DNA of 64,000 bases from positions 453,653 to 517,652 of the forward strand of contig CAVQOL010000003.1 of the NCBI GenBank assembly GCA_963714415.1, given 5' to 3'. The notes beneath the pieces are model-generated. The model was not told where the DNA came from and did not search any database. It saw only the letters and a program-made list of their open reading frames with translations. The position numbers and the translations under genes were made by a program. This DNA comes from JAGXRK01 sp963714415 (GTDB lineage: Bacteria; Bacteroidota; Ignavibacteria; Ignavibacteriales; Ignavibacteriaceae). Below, one piece after another: positions 18,318 through 26,804 of this stretch (position 1 is its first letter; each line of letters starts with the position of its first letter).

Positions 18318-19202
18318 ATGAAAATTAGAAGTGTTATAGAAGATTATCTTCAGGAACTTTCTTCAGTCAGACGGTACTCAAAGCATACTATCAGAAATTA
18401 TTCAAAAGATCTTTCAAGGTTTGTCAACTACTGTTCAGATCATTCAAAAGAAAATATTAATGATATTTCTGAAAAATTTGTAAAATCGTTTTTGATGAAG
18501 TTAAATGATGAAGATTTAGATAAAGTATCAATCTCTAGAATTTTATCGTCATTAAGAGGTTTATTTAAGTATGCATTTCAACAAGATATTTTAAGTAGCA
18601 ATCCGGCATCTTATATAAAAAACCCTAAGTTAAATCGTAAGCTTCCGGAAATTATATCAATTAAGATTATCCTCGAGGTATTTCAAAAAGCAGAGGAGGA
18701 AGAACAGGAGAAAGCTTATTTAATAAAAGCAATTTTTGAACTGCTATATGGTTGCTCGCTACGTGTTTCAGAGTTGTGCGGCCTTAATAGAATAGACTTT
18801 GATGATAAGGATAAAATCCTTAGAGTTCTTGGTAAAGGTAATAAAGTCAGAATAGTACCTGTTGGCAATAAATCGGTTGAAGTAATCAATGAGTATTTAA
18901 AAAATAATCCAACAGGAAAAATTTCTGACCCGCTTTTAAGAACTCCAACAGGAAACAGATTGTATTCCGAGTTCGTCTATAGAGTTGTAAATAAATATCT
19001 TTCTAAAGTAACAGAACTCAAAAAGAAAAGTCCGCACATATTAAGACACAGTTCCGCAACTCATATGTTAGATAATGGAGCAGACCTAAGAGCAGTTAAA
19101 GAAATTCTCGGTCATGAAAATCTTTCAACAACACAAATTTATACTCACGTAAGTATTGAAAGATTAAAAACCACTTATAAAAAATCACATCCAAAATCTT
19201 AG
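18318..19202 (+). CDS. Tyrosine recombinase XerC/XerD
   Basis: 294 residues, standard Xer length. The N-terminal SAM-like domain (YLQELSSVRRYSKHTIRNY) is followed by the catalytic domain with Arg (CSLRVSELCGL), Lys (GKGNKVRIVPV), His-x-x-Arg (PHILRHSSATHML), His (LGHENLSTTQ) and the nucleophile Tyr (IYTHV). All catalytic residues are present, so it should be active. Chromosomal location between ybeY and hpf and no mobile-element neighbours favour the housekeeping dimer-resolution enzyme over a phage integrase. Whether it is XerC or XerD cannot be settled here. Confidence 0.92.
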   Translation: MKIRSVIEDYLQELSSVRRYSKHTIRNYSKDLSRFVNYCSDHSKENINDISEKFVKSFLMKLNDEDLDKVSISRILSSLRGLFKYAFQQDILSSNPASYIKNPKLNRKLPEIISIKIILEVFQKAEEEEQEKAYLIKAIFELLYGCSLRVSELCGLNRIDFDDKDKILRVLGKGNKVRIVPVGNKSVEVINEYLKNNPTGKISDPLLRTPTGNRLYSEFVYRVVNKYLSKVTELKKKSPHILRHSSATHMLDNGADLRAVKEILGHENLSTTQIYTHVSIERLKTTYKKSHPKS

Positions 19203-19216
19203 AGACGGAGGAAATT

Positions 19217-19522
19217 ATGAATATTTCAATAACAGCAAGAAAATTTAAAGCACACGATTCACTAAAGCAATTTGTAAAAGATGAGCTTTCAGTTCTGAAT
19301 AGATATAATGATGATATTCTCAGCGCAGACGTTAAATTGAGTTTTCAGAATCCTACTAACAGTATTAAAATTGCAGATATAACTGTAAGTATTCCAGGAC
19401 AAATTCTTAATGCAACCGATCATTCTGAGGATTTTAAAAAATCAATAACTGCCTCTGTTGAAAAACTTACTAAGCAACTTAAAACTATTAAATCAAAAAG
19501 AACTACTGCCAGAGTAAAATGA
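19217..19522 (+). CDS. hpf: Ribosome hibernation promoting factor, short form
   Basis: 101 residues with the HPF/RaiA fold: MNISITARKFKAHDSLKQFV, then VEKLTKQLKTIKSKRT near the end. There is no C-terminal dimerisation domain, so it is of the short type that shuts down ribosomes in stationary phase, as 100S dimers (with RMF-like help) or 70S. GGAGG lies just ahead of the ATG. Its stop overlaps the hprK start by 4 bp (ATGA), a coupling often seen in related genomes. Confidence 0.92.
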   Translation: MNISITARKFKAHDSLKQFVKDELSVLNRYNDDILSADVKLSFQNPTNSIKIADITVSIPGQILNATDHSEDFKKSITASVEKLTKQLKTIKSKRTTARVK

Positions 19523-20532
19523 TAAAAATTGATAATAAGGCAATTTGGAGAAAGGAATCTATAACAGTTGGTTTTCTCTTTAACCAGGGGAATAACATCT
19601 GTAAGCTAAAACTCTATTCTCAAAATCACGATTTCGAAAAAAAAATATTTGAGCAGAATTTACACAGACCCGGTTTAGCCTTAGCCGGGTTTGTTGATTT
19701 GTTTTCTTATGCAAGAGTTCAGGTATTCGGAAATACTGAAATGCGTTATTTACAGCAACTGCCGGATGAGAAAGTTGAAGAATCTCTTGATAAGATATTT
19801 AAATTTGAAATGCCTTGTATAATTCTAACTAATAGTAATAAGCCTTCTGATATACTGTTAAAAAAAGCAGAAGAATATAAAATCCCATTGTTTGGTACTG
19901 AGTTTTCAACAACTAAATTAGTTTATTTCTTGAGTGATTTTCTTGATGATCAGTTTGCTCCAAGATTAACCTTACACGGTTCTTTTGTTGATGTATATGG
20001 AGTGGGAATTCTTTTTGTGGGTGAATCTGGCATCGGAAAAAGTGAAGTAGCCTTAGATCTTATTGAACGTGGACATAGGCTGGTTGCTGATGATGTAATT
20101 GTACTAACAAAAAAAGGTGAAGGAATATTAATGGGTGCCGGCACGGATATTGGTAAACATTTTATGGAAATTCGAGGACTTGGCGTGTTAGATATTCAGA
20201 GTATGTTTGGAATAAGAGCAATACGTTATCAGAAAAGACTTGAGATCATTGTCGAACTTGAACACTGGAACGATAATTCTCATTATACCAGAACAGGATT
20301 GGATGATAGTTCAATTCAAATTCTTGACGTTGATGTGCCTTATATAAAATTACCTATTCTACCAGGTAAAAACATTACAGTTATTTCAGAGGTGATAAGT
20401 CTTAATTATTTATTAAAGCATTATGGTCACGATGCGGCTAAAATTTTTCAGGATAGACTTAACAGAAAAATACAAGAAAAAGGCAATATTATTAACAGGG
20501 GAATAGACTATTTTGAACACGATTTTGAGTAG
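19519..20532 (+). CDS. hprK: HPr kinase/phosphorylase
   Basis: 337 residues. The Walker A motif is GESGIGKSEVAL (about residues 168-178), followed by ERGHRLVADDVIVL, and the family signature EIRGLGVLDIQSMFG. HprK phosphorylates HPr on a serine and removes that phosphate, linking sugar uptake to gene control in Firmicutes; many Gram-negatives without a full PTS carry it for other regulatory roles. No PTS gene is in the window. It is coupled to hpf by a 4-bp overlap. Confidence 0.95.
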   Translation: MIKIDNKAIWRKESITVGFLFNQGNNICKLKLYSQNHDFEKKIFEQNLHRPGLALAGFVDLFSYARVQVFGNTEMRYLQQLPDEKVEESLDKIFKFEMPCIILTNSNKPSDILLKKAEEYKIPLFGTEFSTTKLVYFLSDFLDDQFAPRLTLHGSFVDVYGVGILFVGESGIGKSEVALDLIERGHRLVADDVIVLTKKGEGILMGAGTDIGKHFMEIRGLGVLDIQSMFGIRAIRYQKRLEIIVELEHWNDNSHYTRTGLDDSSIQILDVDVPYIKLPILPGKNITVISEVISLNYLLKHYGHDAAKIFQDRLNRKIQEKGNIINRGIDYFEHDFE

Positions 20533-20586
20533 TTTTTCTCAGCTATTGACAATCCAAGACCTTAATATTATGTTTCGGCTTCATTT

Positions 20587-21513
20587 ATGAAAAAATTCTA
20601 CTACTTTTCAGAAAAAAGCTTAAAATTCGTTGAAATAAAGGATTTTAAGTTAAAAACAATATTGCTTTTCACAGTCGCTGTACTGGTTATTAGTACAACT
20701 GTATTCAGTAGTTTTTATTTCTTTTCAGATTATTTTAATCCCGAAAAAGAAATATCCTCACTAAAATTAGAGAACAAAGCTCTAAAATCTAAATTATTGG
20801 AATTAAGTGAGAATTATTCACTTATTCAAAAAGATTTAGGTGATTTATCACAGTTAAGCGATGAATTGAGATTAGCAGTAAACCTTAAACCTTTAAACCA
20901 GCAGGAGAAGTTAATTGGTATAGGAGGTTCTTCGTCTGATTTTTCGATGGATTTGTTGAAACTTGGGAAAAATCTTGACTTATCTGATGCTCTGGATTTT
21001 GCTGACAATATTCTTAGACAATTTGAATTTGAAAAAGCTCAGTATATTGAGATTACTAATAAGCTCGGAGAAAATGAAAAATTATTCGAAGCAATTCCAG
21101 CAATTCTTCCAACAGTTGGAGAATACTCTAACGGTAGTTTTGGGATGAGACGACATCCGATTTTAAAAACATATCAAATGCACAGTGGTTTAGATATTAC
21201 TACTAATACTGGAACCGCCGTCTATTCTCCTGGTAAAGGTGTTGTTACTTTTACTGGTAGAAAAGGTGGTTACGGATTGGCAGTTGAAATTGATCACGGC
21301 TTTGGTTACTCAACAATTTTTGCTCATTTATCAAAAGTCCTTGTTAAAAAAGGGAAGACTGTTAAGCGTGGTGATTTGATTGCTAAAACAGGTAGTTCAG
21401 GTTTATCTTCAGGACCTCATCTGCATTACGAAGTTCATCACAATGGTATTGCTCAAGATCCAACGGAATTTTTCTTCGAAGATATTAATTATTTTGATAC
21501 AAAGGTTAAATAA
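20587..21513 (+). CDS. M23 family metallopeptidase, membrane-anchored
   Basis: 308 residues. One transmembrane segment (TILLFTVAVLVISTTVFSSF, about 28-47), a coiled coil with Leu/Glu/Lys heptads (about 57-95), then a C-terminal LytM/M23 domain with the zinc residues in MHSGLDI and HLHYEVH, preceded by FGMRRHPIL. Such proteins act on peptidoglycan cross-links or activate other amidases during wall growth and division. The catalytic His and Asp are conserved, so it is likely an active endopeptidase. 54 bp separate it from hprK. Confidence 0.92.
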   Translation: MKKFYYFSEKSLKFVEIKDFKLKTILLFTVAVLVISTTVFSSFYFFSDYFNPEKEISSLKLENKALKSKLLELSENYSLIQKDLGDLSQLSDELRLAVNLKPLNQQEKLIGIGGSSSDFSMDLLKLGKNLDLSDALDFADNILRQFEFEKAQYIEITNKLGENEKLFEAIPAILPTVGEYSNGSFGMRRHPILKTYQMHSGLDITTNTGTAVYSPGKGVVTFTGRKGGYGLAVEIDHGFGYSTIFAHLSKVLVKKGKTVKRGDLIAKTGSSGLSSGPHLHYEVHHNGIAQDPTEFFFEDINYFDTKVK

Positions 21514-21537
21514 TCATCAAACTGGAGTTTTAGGAAT

Positions 21538-21759
21538 ATGATATGGACTGTTGAACTTGCTTCATATTTGGATGATGCTCCTTGGCCTTGCACAAAAGAA
21601 GAATTGATTGAGTATGCTGAACGAATTGGGGCACCATACGGCATAATAGAAAATTTAAAAGAATTAGAAGATTCTGACGAACCTTATGAATCAATAGAAG
21701 ATATTTGGCCCGATTATCCCACAGATGAGGATTTCTTCTACAATGAAGAAGATTTTTAA
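21538..21759 (+). CDS. DUF2795 protein
   Basis: 73 residues, acidic and soluble. The sequence ASYLDDAPWPCTKEELIEYA and the closing IEDIWPDYPTDEDF identify the DUF2795 family, a widespread small protein of unknown function; the conserved W-P-x-T-K-x-E-L motif is present. It begins 24 bp after the M23 gene and is followed by a strong terminator, so it ends that transcription unit. Confidence 0.85.
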   Translation: MIWTVELASYLDDAPWPCTKEELIEYAERIGAPYGIIENLKELEDSDEPYESIEDIWPDYPTDEDFFYNEEDF

Positions 21760-21762
21760 CAG

Positions 21763-21785
21763 AGGCGCTTCGGCGCCTTTTTTTT
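21763..21785 (+). terminator. Rho-independent terminator with UUCG loop
   Basis: A 6-bp G+C-rich stem (AGGCGC / GCGCCT) with a TTCG tetraloop is followed by eight T. It begins just after the DUF2795 stop and its T-run touches the start codon of holB at 21786. Confidence 0.9.
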
Positions 21786-22901
21786 ATGAATAAATATTTA
21801 TCTCAAATAAAGAGTCAACACAAAGCAGCTTTCTCGTTGAATCAAATAATTGATTCAGAAATGATTCCGCATGCTTTCTTATTTAAAGGTACTGATGGTG
21901 TTGGCAAAGAATTTCTTGCTCTTCAATTTGCAAAAGCTATAGCCGAGAAATTCTCAGTTGATACTAAAAAAGATTTTCTGATTTCTAATATTGAAAAATT
22001 AAATGAACCTTATATAAAATATATCTATCCTTTACCTCGCGGCAAAAATGAAACAGATTCTTCAGGTCCTTTCGAAAAACTATCTGAAGAAGAAATCGAA
22101 ATCGTTAAGAAAGAGTTAAGTGAAAAATCTGACAATCCCTTTTATAAAGTCAAAATACCTAAAACAAAAAACATAAAGATAAGTAGCATTAGAGATATAA
22201 ATAAATTTCTCTCAATAAGCTTCGGGGATATTAAATATAGGATTATCCTTATCTCCGATGCCCATCTTATGAATGAGGAATCACAAAATGCACTGCTTAA
22301 AAATCTTGAGGAACCTCCTTCAGGAGTAATATTTATCTTATGTACCGCATATCCCGAAAGATTAAGGGAAACAATCCGATCAAGATGTTGGATTCTAAAT
22401 TTCGCTCCTTTAAGTAATGATGATATTATTAATATTTTATTGAAATACTTTAATGTAGAAAAATCAATCGCTGAAAAAGTCGTCCCGTTTGCTAACGGAT
22501 CAGTTACTTCAGCATTAGAACTTATTGAAAATGATTTCGAAGACTTAAGAGAAAGGACGATCCGGATATTAAGATTTTCATTCGGGAAAAGATTTCACTC
22601 GGCATTTTCAGAATTTGCTGAGATTGTTGAAAATCAGGATCAAACCCAATTTAAGCTGCTTATAAAAATGATTATTACCTGGTTGAATGATCTGCATCGG
22701 TATCGTAATAATTATGATGAATATTTTTTCAGCGATCATCTCGAAACACTGCAAAAATTTAACTCGAAATTTCCTGATATTGAACTAACTGGTGTTACAC
22801 ACAAAATCGATACGATAAGTAATTCTCTCAAAAACAACATCAACTTAAACACAGCTATAGGAAATTTGGTCTCCGAATTGTCTGCAATAATTCCTCAATA
22901 A
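21786..22901 (+). CDS. holB: DNA polymerase III delta-prime subunit
   Basis: 371 residues. The AAA+ clamp-loader fold shows Walker A GTDGVGKEFLALQFA, the helix-turn region DAHLMNEESQNALLKNLEEP and the SRC motif (IRSRCWILNF). The cysteine zinc site found in many DnaX/delta' proteins is missing: the corresponding stretch (about residues 75-85) has no Cys. It is the stator of the clamp loader that puts the sliding clamp onto DNA. The ATG follows the T-run of a terminator directly, leaving no room for a normal ribosome site outside the hairpin. Confidence 0.88.
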   Translation: MNKYLSQIKSQHKAAFSLNQIIDSEMIPHAFLFKGTDGVGKEFLALQFAKAIAEKFSVDTKKDFLISNIEKLNEPYIKYIYPLPRGKNETDSSGPFEKLSEEEIEIVKKELSEKSDNPFYKVKIPKTKNIKISSIRDINKFLSISFGDIKYRIILISDAHLMNEESQNALLKNLEEPPSGVIFILCTAYPERLRETIRSRCWILNFAPLSNDDIINILLKYFNVEKSIAEKVVPFANGSVTSALELIENDFEDLRERTIRILRFSFGKRFHSAFSEFAEIVENQDQTQFKLLIKMIITWLNDLHRYRNNYDEYFFSDHLETLQKFNSKFPDIELTGVTHKIDTISNSLKNNINLNTAIGNLVSELSAIIPQ

Positions 22902-22976
22902 CATATCTCCGCCTCTGATTCTTAAAATATTTTTCTTTAATTTTAAACCAAGAATAAATCATTACAGGAGAGCAAT

Positions 22977-24155
22977 ATGAAGAAAGTAGTAATTGTATCT
23001 GCAAAACGTACTCCAATTGGATCGTTTGGCGGAAGTTTAGCCTCTTTGAGTGCTGCTAAATTGGGCAGTATCGCAATTAAATCTGTCGTTGATGAAACAG
23101 GTATTGATGTTAAACTTATTGATGAAGTGATTATGGGAAATGTTCTGATGACAGCTCAAGGACAAGCACCGGGTCGACAAGCAGCTCTGTATGCAGGGCT
23201 TCCGCAAAAAACAGAATGTATGACTATAAATAAAATGTGTGGAAGTGGATTAAAGGCTGTTATGCTTGCTCAACAAGCAATTCAAACCGGCGACGCAGAC
23301 ATTATAATTGCCGGAGGTATGGAAAGTATGAGTAATACTCCTTATGCTTTGTTAAATGCAAGAAACGGTTATCGGCTTGGTCACGGACAAATACACGATA
23401 TCATTGTTCTTGATGGTCTTTGGGATGTCTATAATAATATTCATATGGGAAGTTGTGCTGAAATGTGCGCAAAAGATTTTTCTTTCAAGAGGGAAGAACT
23501 CGATGAGTTTGCTATAAACAGTTACAAACGTGCAATAGAAGCTACTGGAAAGGGAAGTTTCAAAGAAGAAATTGTTCCAGTGAAAATTGAATCAAGAAAA
23601 GGGGATACAATAGTAGATAAAGACGAAGAGCCTGAGCGTGTAAAGTTTGATAAAATTCCAACATTAAAACCCGTTTTTGAAAAAGACGGAGTTGTTACTG
23701 CGGCTAACGCTTCAAGTATTAATGACGGAGCAGCAGCTTTATTGATTATGAGTGAAGATAAAGCAAAGGAGTTAGGACTTAAACCTCTTGTTGAAATCAT
23801 TGCTCAAAGTTCGGTTGCAAAGGCTCCTGTAGAATTCACAACAGCTCCTGCTGATGCAATAAATAAAGTATTAAAGAAAGCTTCTATGAAGATTGAAGAT
23901 ATTGACCTTTTTGAGATCAATGAAGCTTTTGCAGTTGTTTCACTCGCAGTAAATAAATTATTAGGACTCACAGGCGAAAAAGTTAATGTCAATGGTGGAG
24001 CAGTTGCTCTTGGTCATCCAATCGGAGCAAGCGGAGCACGCGTATTAACAACATTGATTCATGAAATGAAGAAAAGAAACTCAAAATTTGGTATTGCTTC
24101 GCTTTGCATTGGTGGCGGGGAAGCATCAGCCGTAATTGTTAAAAATTATAATTAA
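22977..24155 (+). CDS. Acetyl-CoA acetyltransferase (thiolase)
   Basis: 392 residues, normal for thiolases. The nucleophile Cys88 is in NKMCGSGLKAVMLAQQAI; the other motifs are NEAFAV, GGAVALGHPIGASGAR (His) and CIGGGEASAV (second Cys). It condenses or cleaves acetoacetyl-CoA. AGGAGAG is well placed before ATG 22977. A 3-hydroxyacyl-CoA dehydrogenase gene follows after 15 bp, so the two consecutive steps of beta-oxidation or butyrate-type metabolism are co-expressed. Confidence 0.95.
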   Translation: MKKVVIVSAKRTPIGSFGGSLASLSAAKLGSIAIKSVVDETGIDVKLIDEVIMGNVLMTAQGQAPGRQAALYAGLPQKTECMTINKMCGSGLKAVMLAQQAIQTGDADIIIAGGMESMSNTPYALLNARNGYRLGHGQIHDIIVLDGLWDVYNNIHMGSCAEMCAKDFSFKREELDEFAINSYKRAIEATGKGSFKEEIVPVKIESRKGDTIVDKDEEPERVKFDKIPTLKPVFEKDGVVTAANASSINDGAAALLIMSEDKAKELGLKPLVEIIAQSSVAKAPVEFTTAPADAINKVLKKASMKIEDIDLFEINEAFAVVSLAVNKLLGLTGEKVNVNGGAVALGHPIGASGARVLTTLIHEMKKRNSKFGIASLCIGGGEASAVIVKNYN

Positions 24156-24170
24156 ATAGTGAGGTTTTAA

Positions 24171-25019
24171 ATGAACATTAACAAAATTGCCGTAATTGGC
24201 GGCGGTACAATGGGTAACGGAATCACACATGTATTTGCTGCTAAGGGATTTAATGTTTTTCTTTGTGAAACTTCGGAAGAATTGTATGCTAAGGCATTAA
24301 AAACTATAACGGGAAACTTAGACAGACAAATTAAAAAGAATATTATAACTGATGAAGATAAAGTAAGTTCGCTGAGTAGAATAAATAAAATTATAGGTGT
24401 AGAGAAGATTCCTGCAGATGTTGACTTAGTTATTGAAGCTATTTATGAGAATAAAGAGGCTAAAATACATATATTTAAGACTTTAGATAAAATAGTAAAA
24501 CCTGATTCTATATTTGCCTCTAATACTTCATCAATTTCAGTTACTGAGTTATCGTCTGTAGCAAGAGCTGATAAATTCATCGGGATGCACTTTATGAATC
24601 CGGTTCCAGTTATGAAATTAGTTGAAATTATCCGCGGGTACTCAACGTCTGATGAAACATTCGGTATCATAAAAGATCTTTCAGTCAAATTGGATAAAGA
24701 ACCTGTTGAAGTGTTTGATTATCCTGGTTTCATATCAAATAGAATTCTGATGCCAATGATCAATGAGGCAATTTTTGCATTGATGGAAGGTGTCGCATCA
24801 AAAGAAGATATTGATACCGTTATGAAACTTGGAATGAATCATCCAATGGGACCATTGACTTTGGCAGATTTTATTGGGTTGGATGTATGTCTGGCAATAA
24901 TGGAAGTTCTTTACAACGGATTTAATGATCCAAAATACAGACCATGTCCATTATTAAAAAAGATGGTTGCAGCTGGGAAACTAGGCAGAAAATCGGGAGA
25001 AGGTTTCTTCAAATATTAG
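24171..25019 (+). CDS. hbd: 3-hydroxybutyryl-CoA dehydrogenase
   Basis: 282 residues, the stand-alone length. The NAD-binding fold begins IAVIGGGTMGNGITHVFA; NTSSISVTEL and HFMNPVPVMKLVEII are the catalytic His and Asn region, and the C-terminal domain has DYPGFISNRILMPMINEA and GMNHPMGPLTLADFIGLD. It interconverts acetoacetyl-CoA and 3-hydroxybutyryl-CoA, the step next to the upstream thiolase. Whether the pathway runs for oxidation or synthesis cannot be told from this window. Confidence 0.93.
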   Translation: MNINKIAVIGGGTMGNGITHVFAAKGFNVFLCETSEELYAKALKTITGNLDRQIKKNIITDEDKVSSLSRINKIIGVEKIPADVDLVIEAIYENKEAKIHIFKTLDKIVKPDSIFASNTSSISVTELSSVARADKFIGMHFMNPVPVMKLVEIIRGYSTSDETFGIIKDLSVKLDKEPVEVFDYPGFISNRILMPMINEAIFALMEGVASKEDIDTVMKLGMNHPMGPLTLADFIGLDVCLAIMEVLYNGFNDPKYRPCPLLKKMVAAGKLGRKSGEGFFKY

Positions 25020-25030
25020 ATAAAACGATA

Positions 25031-25064
25031 AAGCCGGATGTTATAGTCTTAAACCGTTCGGCTT
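25031..25064. terminator. Weak hairpin between converging genes
   Basis: AAGCCG (25031) pairs with CGGCTT (25059) around a 22-nt loop and is followed by a T-rich stretch. It lies between hbd on the plus strand and the ftsY operon end on the minus strand. The stem is short and the loop long, so it is only a candidate. Confidence 0.4.
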
Positions 25065-25109
25065 ATTTGTTTGTCTGATAATGTATATTATGTAAACTAT
25101 GAAAAATTA

Positions 25110-25316
25110 CTATATCAGTTTATTCAGTTTAAGTATTAAATAAATAATCACAATTATAAGTAATAACCAGAAAATCGGACTCCTCTTCCGAGGTTTGAAT
25201 GTACGAAGTCGTGAAAATCCTAATTTTCTTTTCTTTCGTTCTTTTTCGTCTTCTTCCGGTTTATAAAATCTTGGAGGATAATCAAAAACTCTGTGTTTAG
25301 GTCGTTTCATTAGCAT
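25110..25316 (-). CDS. Small basic protein with C-terminal membrane anchor
   Basis: 68 residues if it starts at ATG 25316 (ATG 25310 is also possible). The N-terminal two thirds are very basic and charged (KPEEDEKERKKRKLGFSR, then RTFKPRKRSP) and the C-terminus is one hydrophobic segment (IFWLLLIIVIIYLILKL). That tail-anchored layout is seen in small membrane proteins of unknown job. It begins a few bases after the ftsY stop in the same direction. I do not recognise the family. Confidence 0.6.
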   Translation of the reverse strand: MLMKRPKHRVFDYPPRFYKPEEDEKERKKRKLGFSRLRTFKPRKRSPIFWLLLIIVIIYLILKLNKLI

Positions 25317-25321
25317 AGTAA

Positions 25322-26254
25322 TCAACTCTCAAATATCGCTAAGGTAAATGCTTCTGGATCAAATTCTTGAAGATCATCGATGCTTTCACCAATACCAATA
25401 TATTTTACTGGTACTTGTTGTTTACCAACAATCTGAAAGATTGCTCCGCCTTTAGCTGTACCATCTAATTTTGTAATTACAAGTCCGGATAAATCAGTAA
25501 CTTTAGAAAATTCATCAGCTTGTATGATAGCATTTTGTCCTGTATTACCATCCAAAACAAGTAGAGTTTGATGAGGAGCATCAGGTAAAAGCTTTGCAAT
25601 AACCCGTTTAATTTTATTAAGTTCATTCATAAGGTTAGCTTTGTTATGCAGCCTTCCAGCAGTATCTATGAGAACTATGTCATAATCCTCATCCATAGCT
25701 TTTTTAACGGTATCATAGGCAACAGAAGAAGGATCAGAGCCTTGTTTACGTTGAATTAAATCTACGCCGGCACGTTCTGCCCAGATATCTAACTGCTCAT
25801 TTGCAGCAGCCCTGAAAGTATCAGCCGCACCAACAATTACTTTGCATCCGATCTTCCTGTAATTGTTAGCCAATTTACCAATTGTGGTAGTCTTCCCTGC
25901 TCCATTCACTCCAACAATTAGAATAACAAAAGGTTTATACTTTGTGTGGTCAATTCCATTCGTTTTATTTTCACTGAGAAGTCTTACAAGTTCATCTCGA
26001 ACAATTTTTATAATGTTCACTTGTGAACGTTCTTTTTCCGACTTAAGACTAATTCTAACATTTTCAATTATTTTTTCAGCAGTATCAAATCCAATATCTG
26101 ACGAAACAAGAATTTCCTCTAATCGATCGATTGTAACATCATCAATTACTGCTTTACCGGTTAATGTTTCTTGAATGGAATTAGCAATCTTATTTCTGGT
26201 CTTTGCCAGACCATCTTTAAGTTTATTGAAATTAAAATTCTTAAACAGACTCAT
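25322..26254 (-). CDS. ftsY: Signal recognition particle receptor FtsY
   Basis: 310 residues: the NG domains only, without a long acidic N-terminal domain. GTPase motifs are GVNGAGKTTTIGKLA (G1), GAADTFRAAANEQL, IDTAGRLHNKANLMNEL (G3) and TKLDGTAKGGAI (G4). It docks SRP-bound ribosomes to the membrane for co-translational insertion. It overlaps pgsA by 14 bp, in the minus-strand order purF, subtilase, pgsA, ftsY, small protein. Confidence 0.96.
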   Translation of the reverse strand: MSLFKNFNFNKLKDGLAKTRNKIANSIQETLTGKAVIDDVTIDRLEEILVSSDIGFDTAEKIIENVRISLKSEKERSQVNIIKIVRDELVRLLSENKTNGIDHTKYKPFVILIVGVNGAGKTTTIGKLANNYRKIGCKVIVGAADTFRAAANEQLDIWAERAGVDLIQRKQGSDPSSVAYDTVKKAMDEDYDIVLIDTAGRLHNKANLMNELNKIKRVIAKLLPDAPHQTLLVLDGNTGQNAIIQADEFSKVTDLSGLVITKLDGTAKGGAIFQIVGKQQVPVKYIGIGESIDDLQEFDPEAFTLAIFES

Positions 26255-26804
26255 TATTATTTCGTTTTATAAATTCTGTAGCTCTGATTATGTAACCTGT
26301 AAATGATGCGAATATCAATACGATACTTAAATAGTAGAATACCATGTAAATCAAGCTTTCTTTATTTATACCGAGAAGTATAAAAAATATAATCAGACCA
26401 ATATTTAACACAGTAATTTTACCTAGTTTATTTGATGGAAGAACCCTGCCAAGTTTTTTTGAGACATATAATCCACCCAAAAATATCAGTAAATCACGAC
26501 CAATAATTAAATAAAAATATATTGGTGGAATCTCACCGATAAAATAAAGTTTAATTATAACTGCTGCCATTGCAACTTTGTCGGCAAGAGGATCTATTAC
26601 TTTTCCAAACTCAGTAACTTCATTAAATTTTCTTGCCAAATAACCATCAAGTATATCTGTTAAAGCAGCAAATACACACAGACCAAAGACATAATATCTA
26701 TTGGCTTCAAAATCATCCAGCAATAACCAAAGGGGAATTGCTAAAAGAAGTCTGAATGAACTTAATAAGTTGGACTTAGTATATATTTCTTTTAATGCAA
26801 ACAT
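26241..26804 (-). CDS. pgsA: CDP-diacylglycerol-glycerol-3-phosphate 3-phosphatidyltransferase
   Basis: 187 residues with several membrane helices. The CDP-alcohol phosphotransferase signature D-G-x2-A-R-x8-G-x3-D-x3-D is seen in DGYLARKFNEVTEFGKVIDP followed by LADK. It makes phosphatidylglycerol phosphate from CDP-diacylglycerol. Its ATG overlaps the stop of the subtilase gene by one base (TAATG), and its end overlaps ftsY. Confidence 0.93.
   Translation of the reverse strand: MFALKEIYTKSNLLSSFRLLLAIPLWLLLDDFEANRYYVFGLCVFAALTDILDGYLARKFNEVTEFGKVIDPLADKVAMAAVIIKLYFIGEIPPIYFYLIIGRDLLIFLGGLYVSKKLGRVLPSNKLGKITVLNIGLIIFFILLGINKESLIYMVFYYLSIVLIFASFTGYIIRATEFIKRNNNESV

Noticed and set aside
18318..19202. 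Xer gene as a phage or island integrase
   Set aside because: Standard Xer length and motifs, set among housekeeping genes with no phage genes or attachment repeats near.
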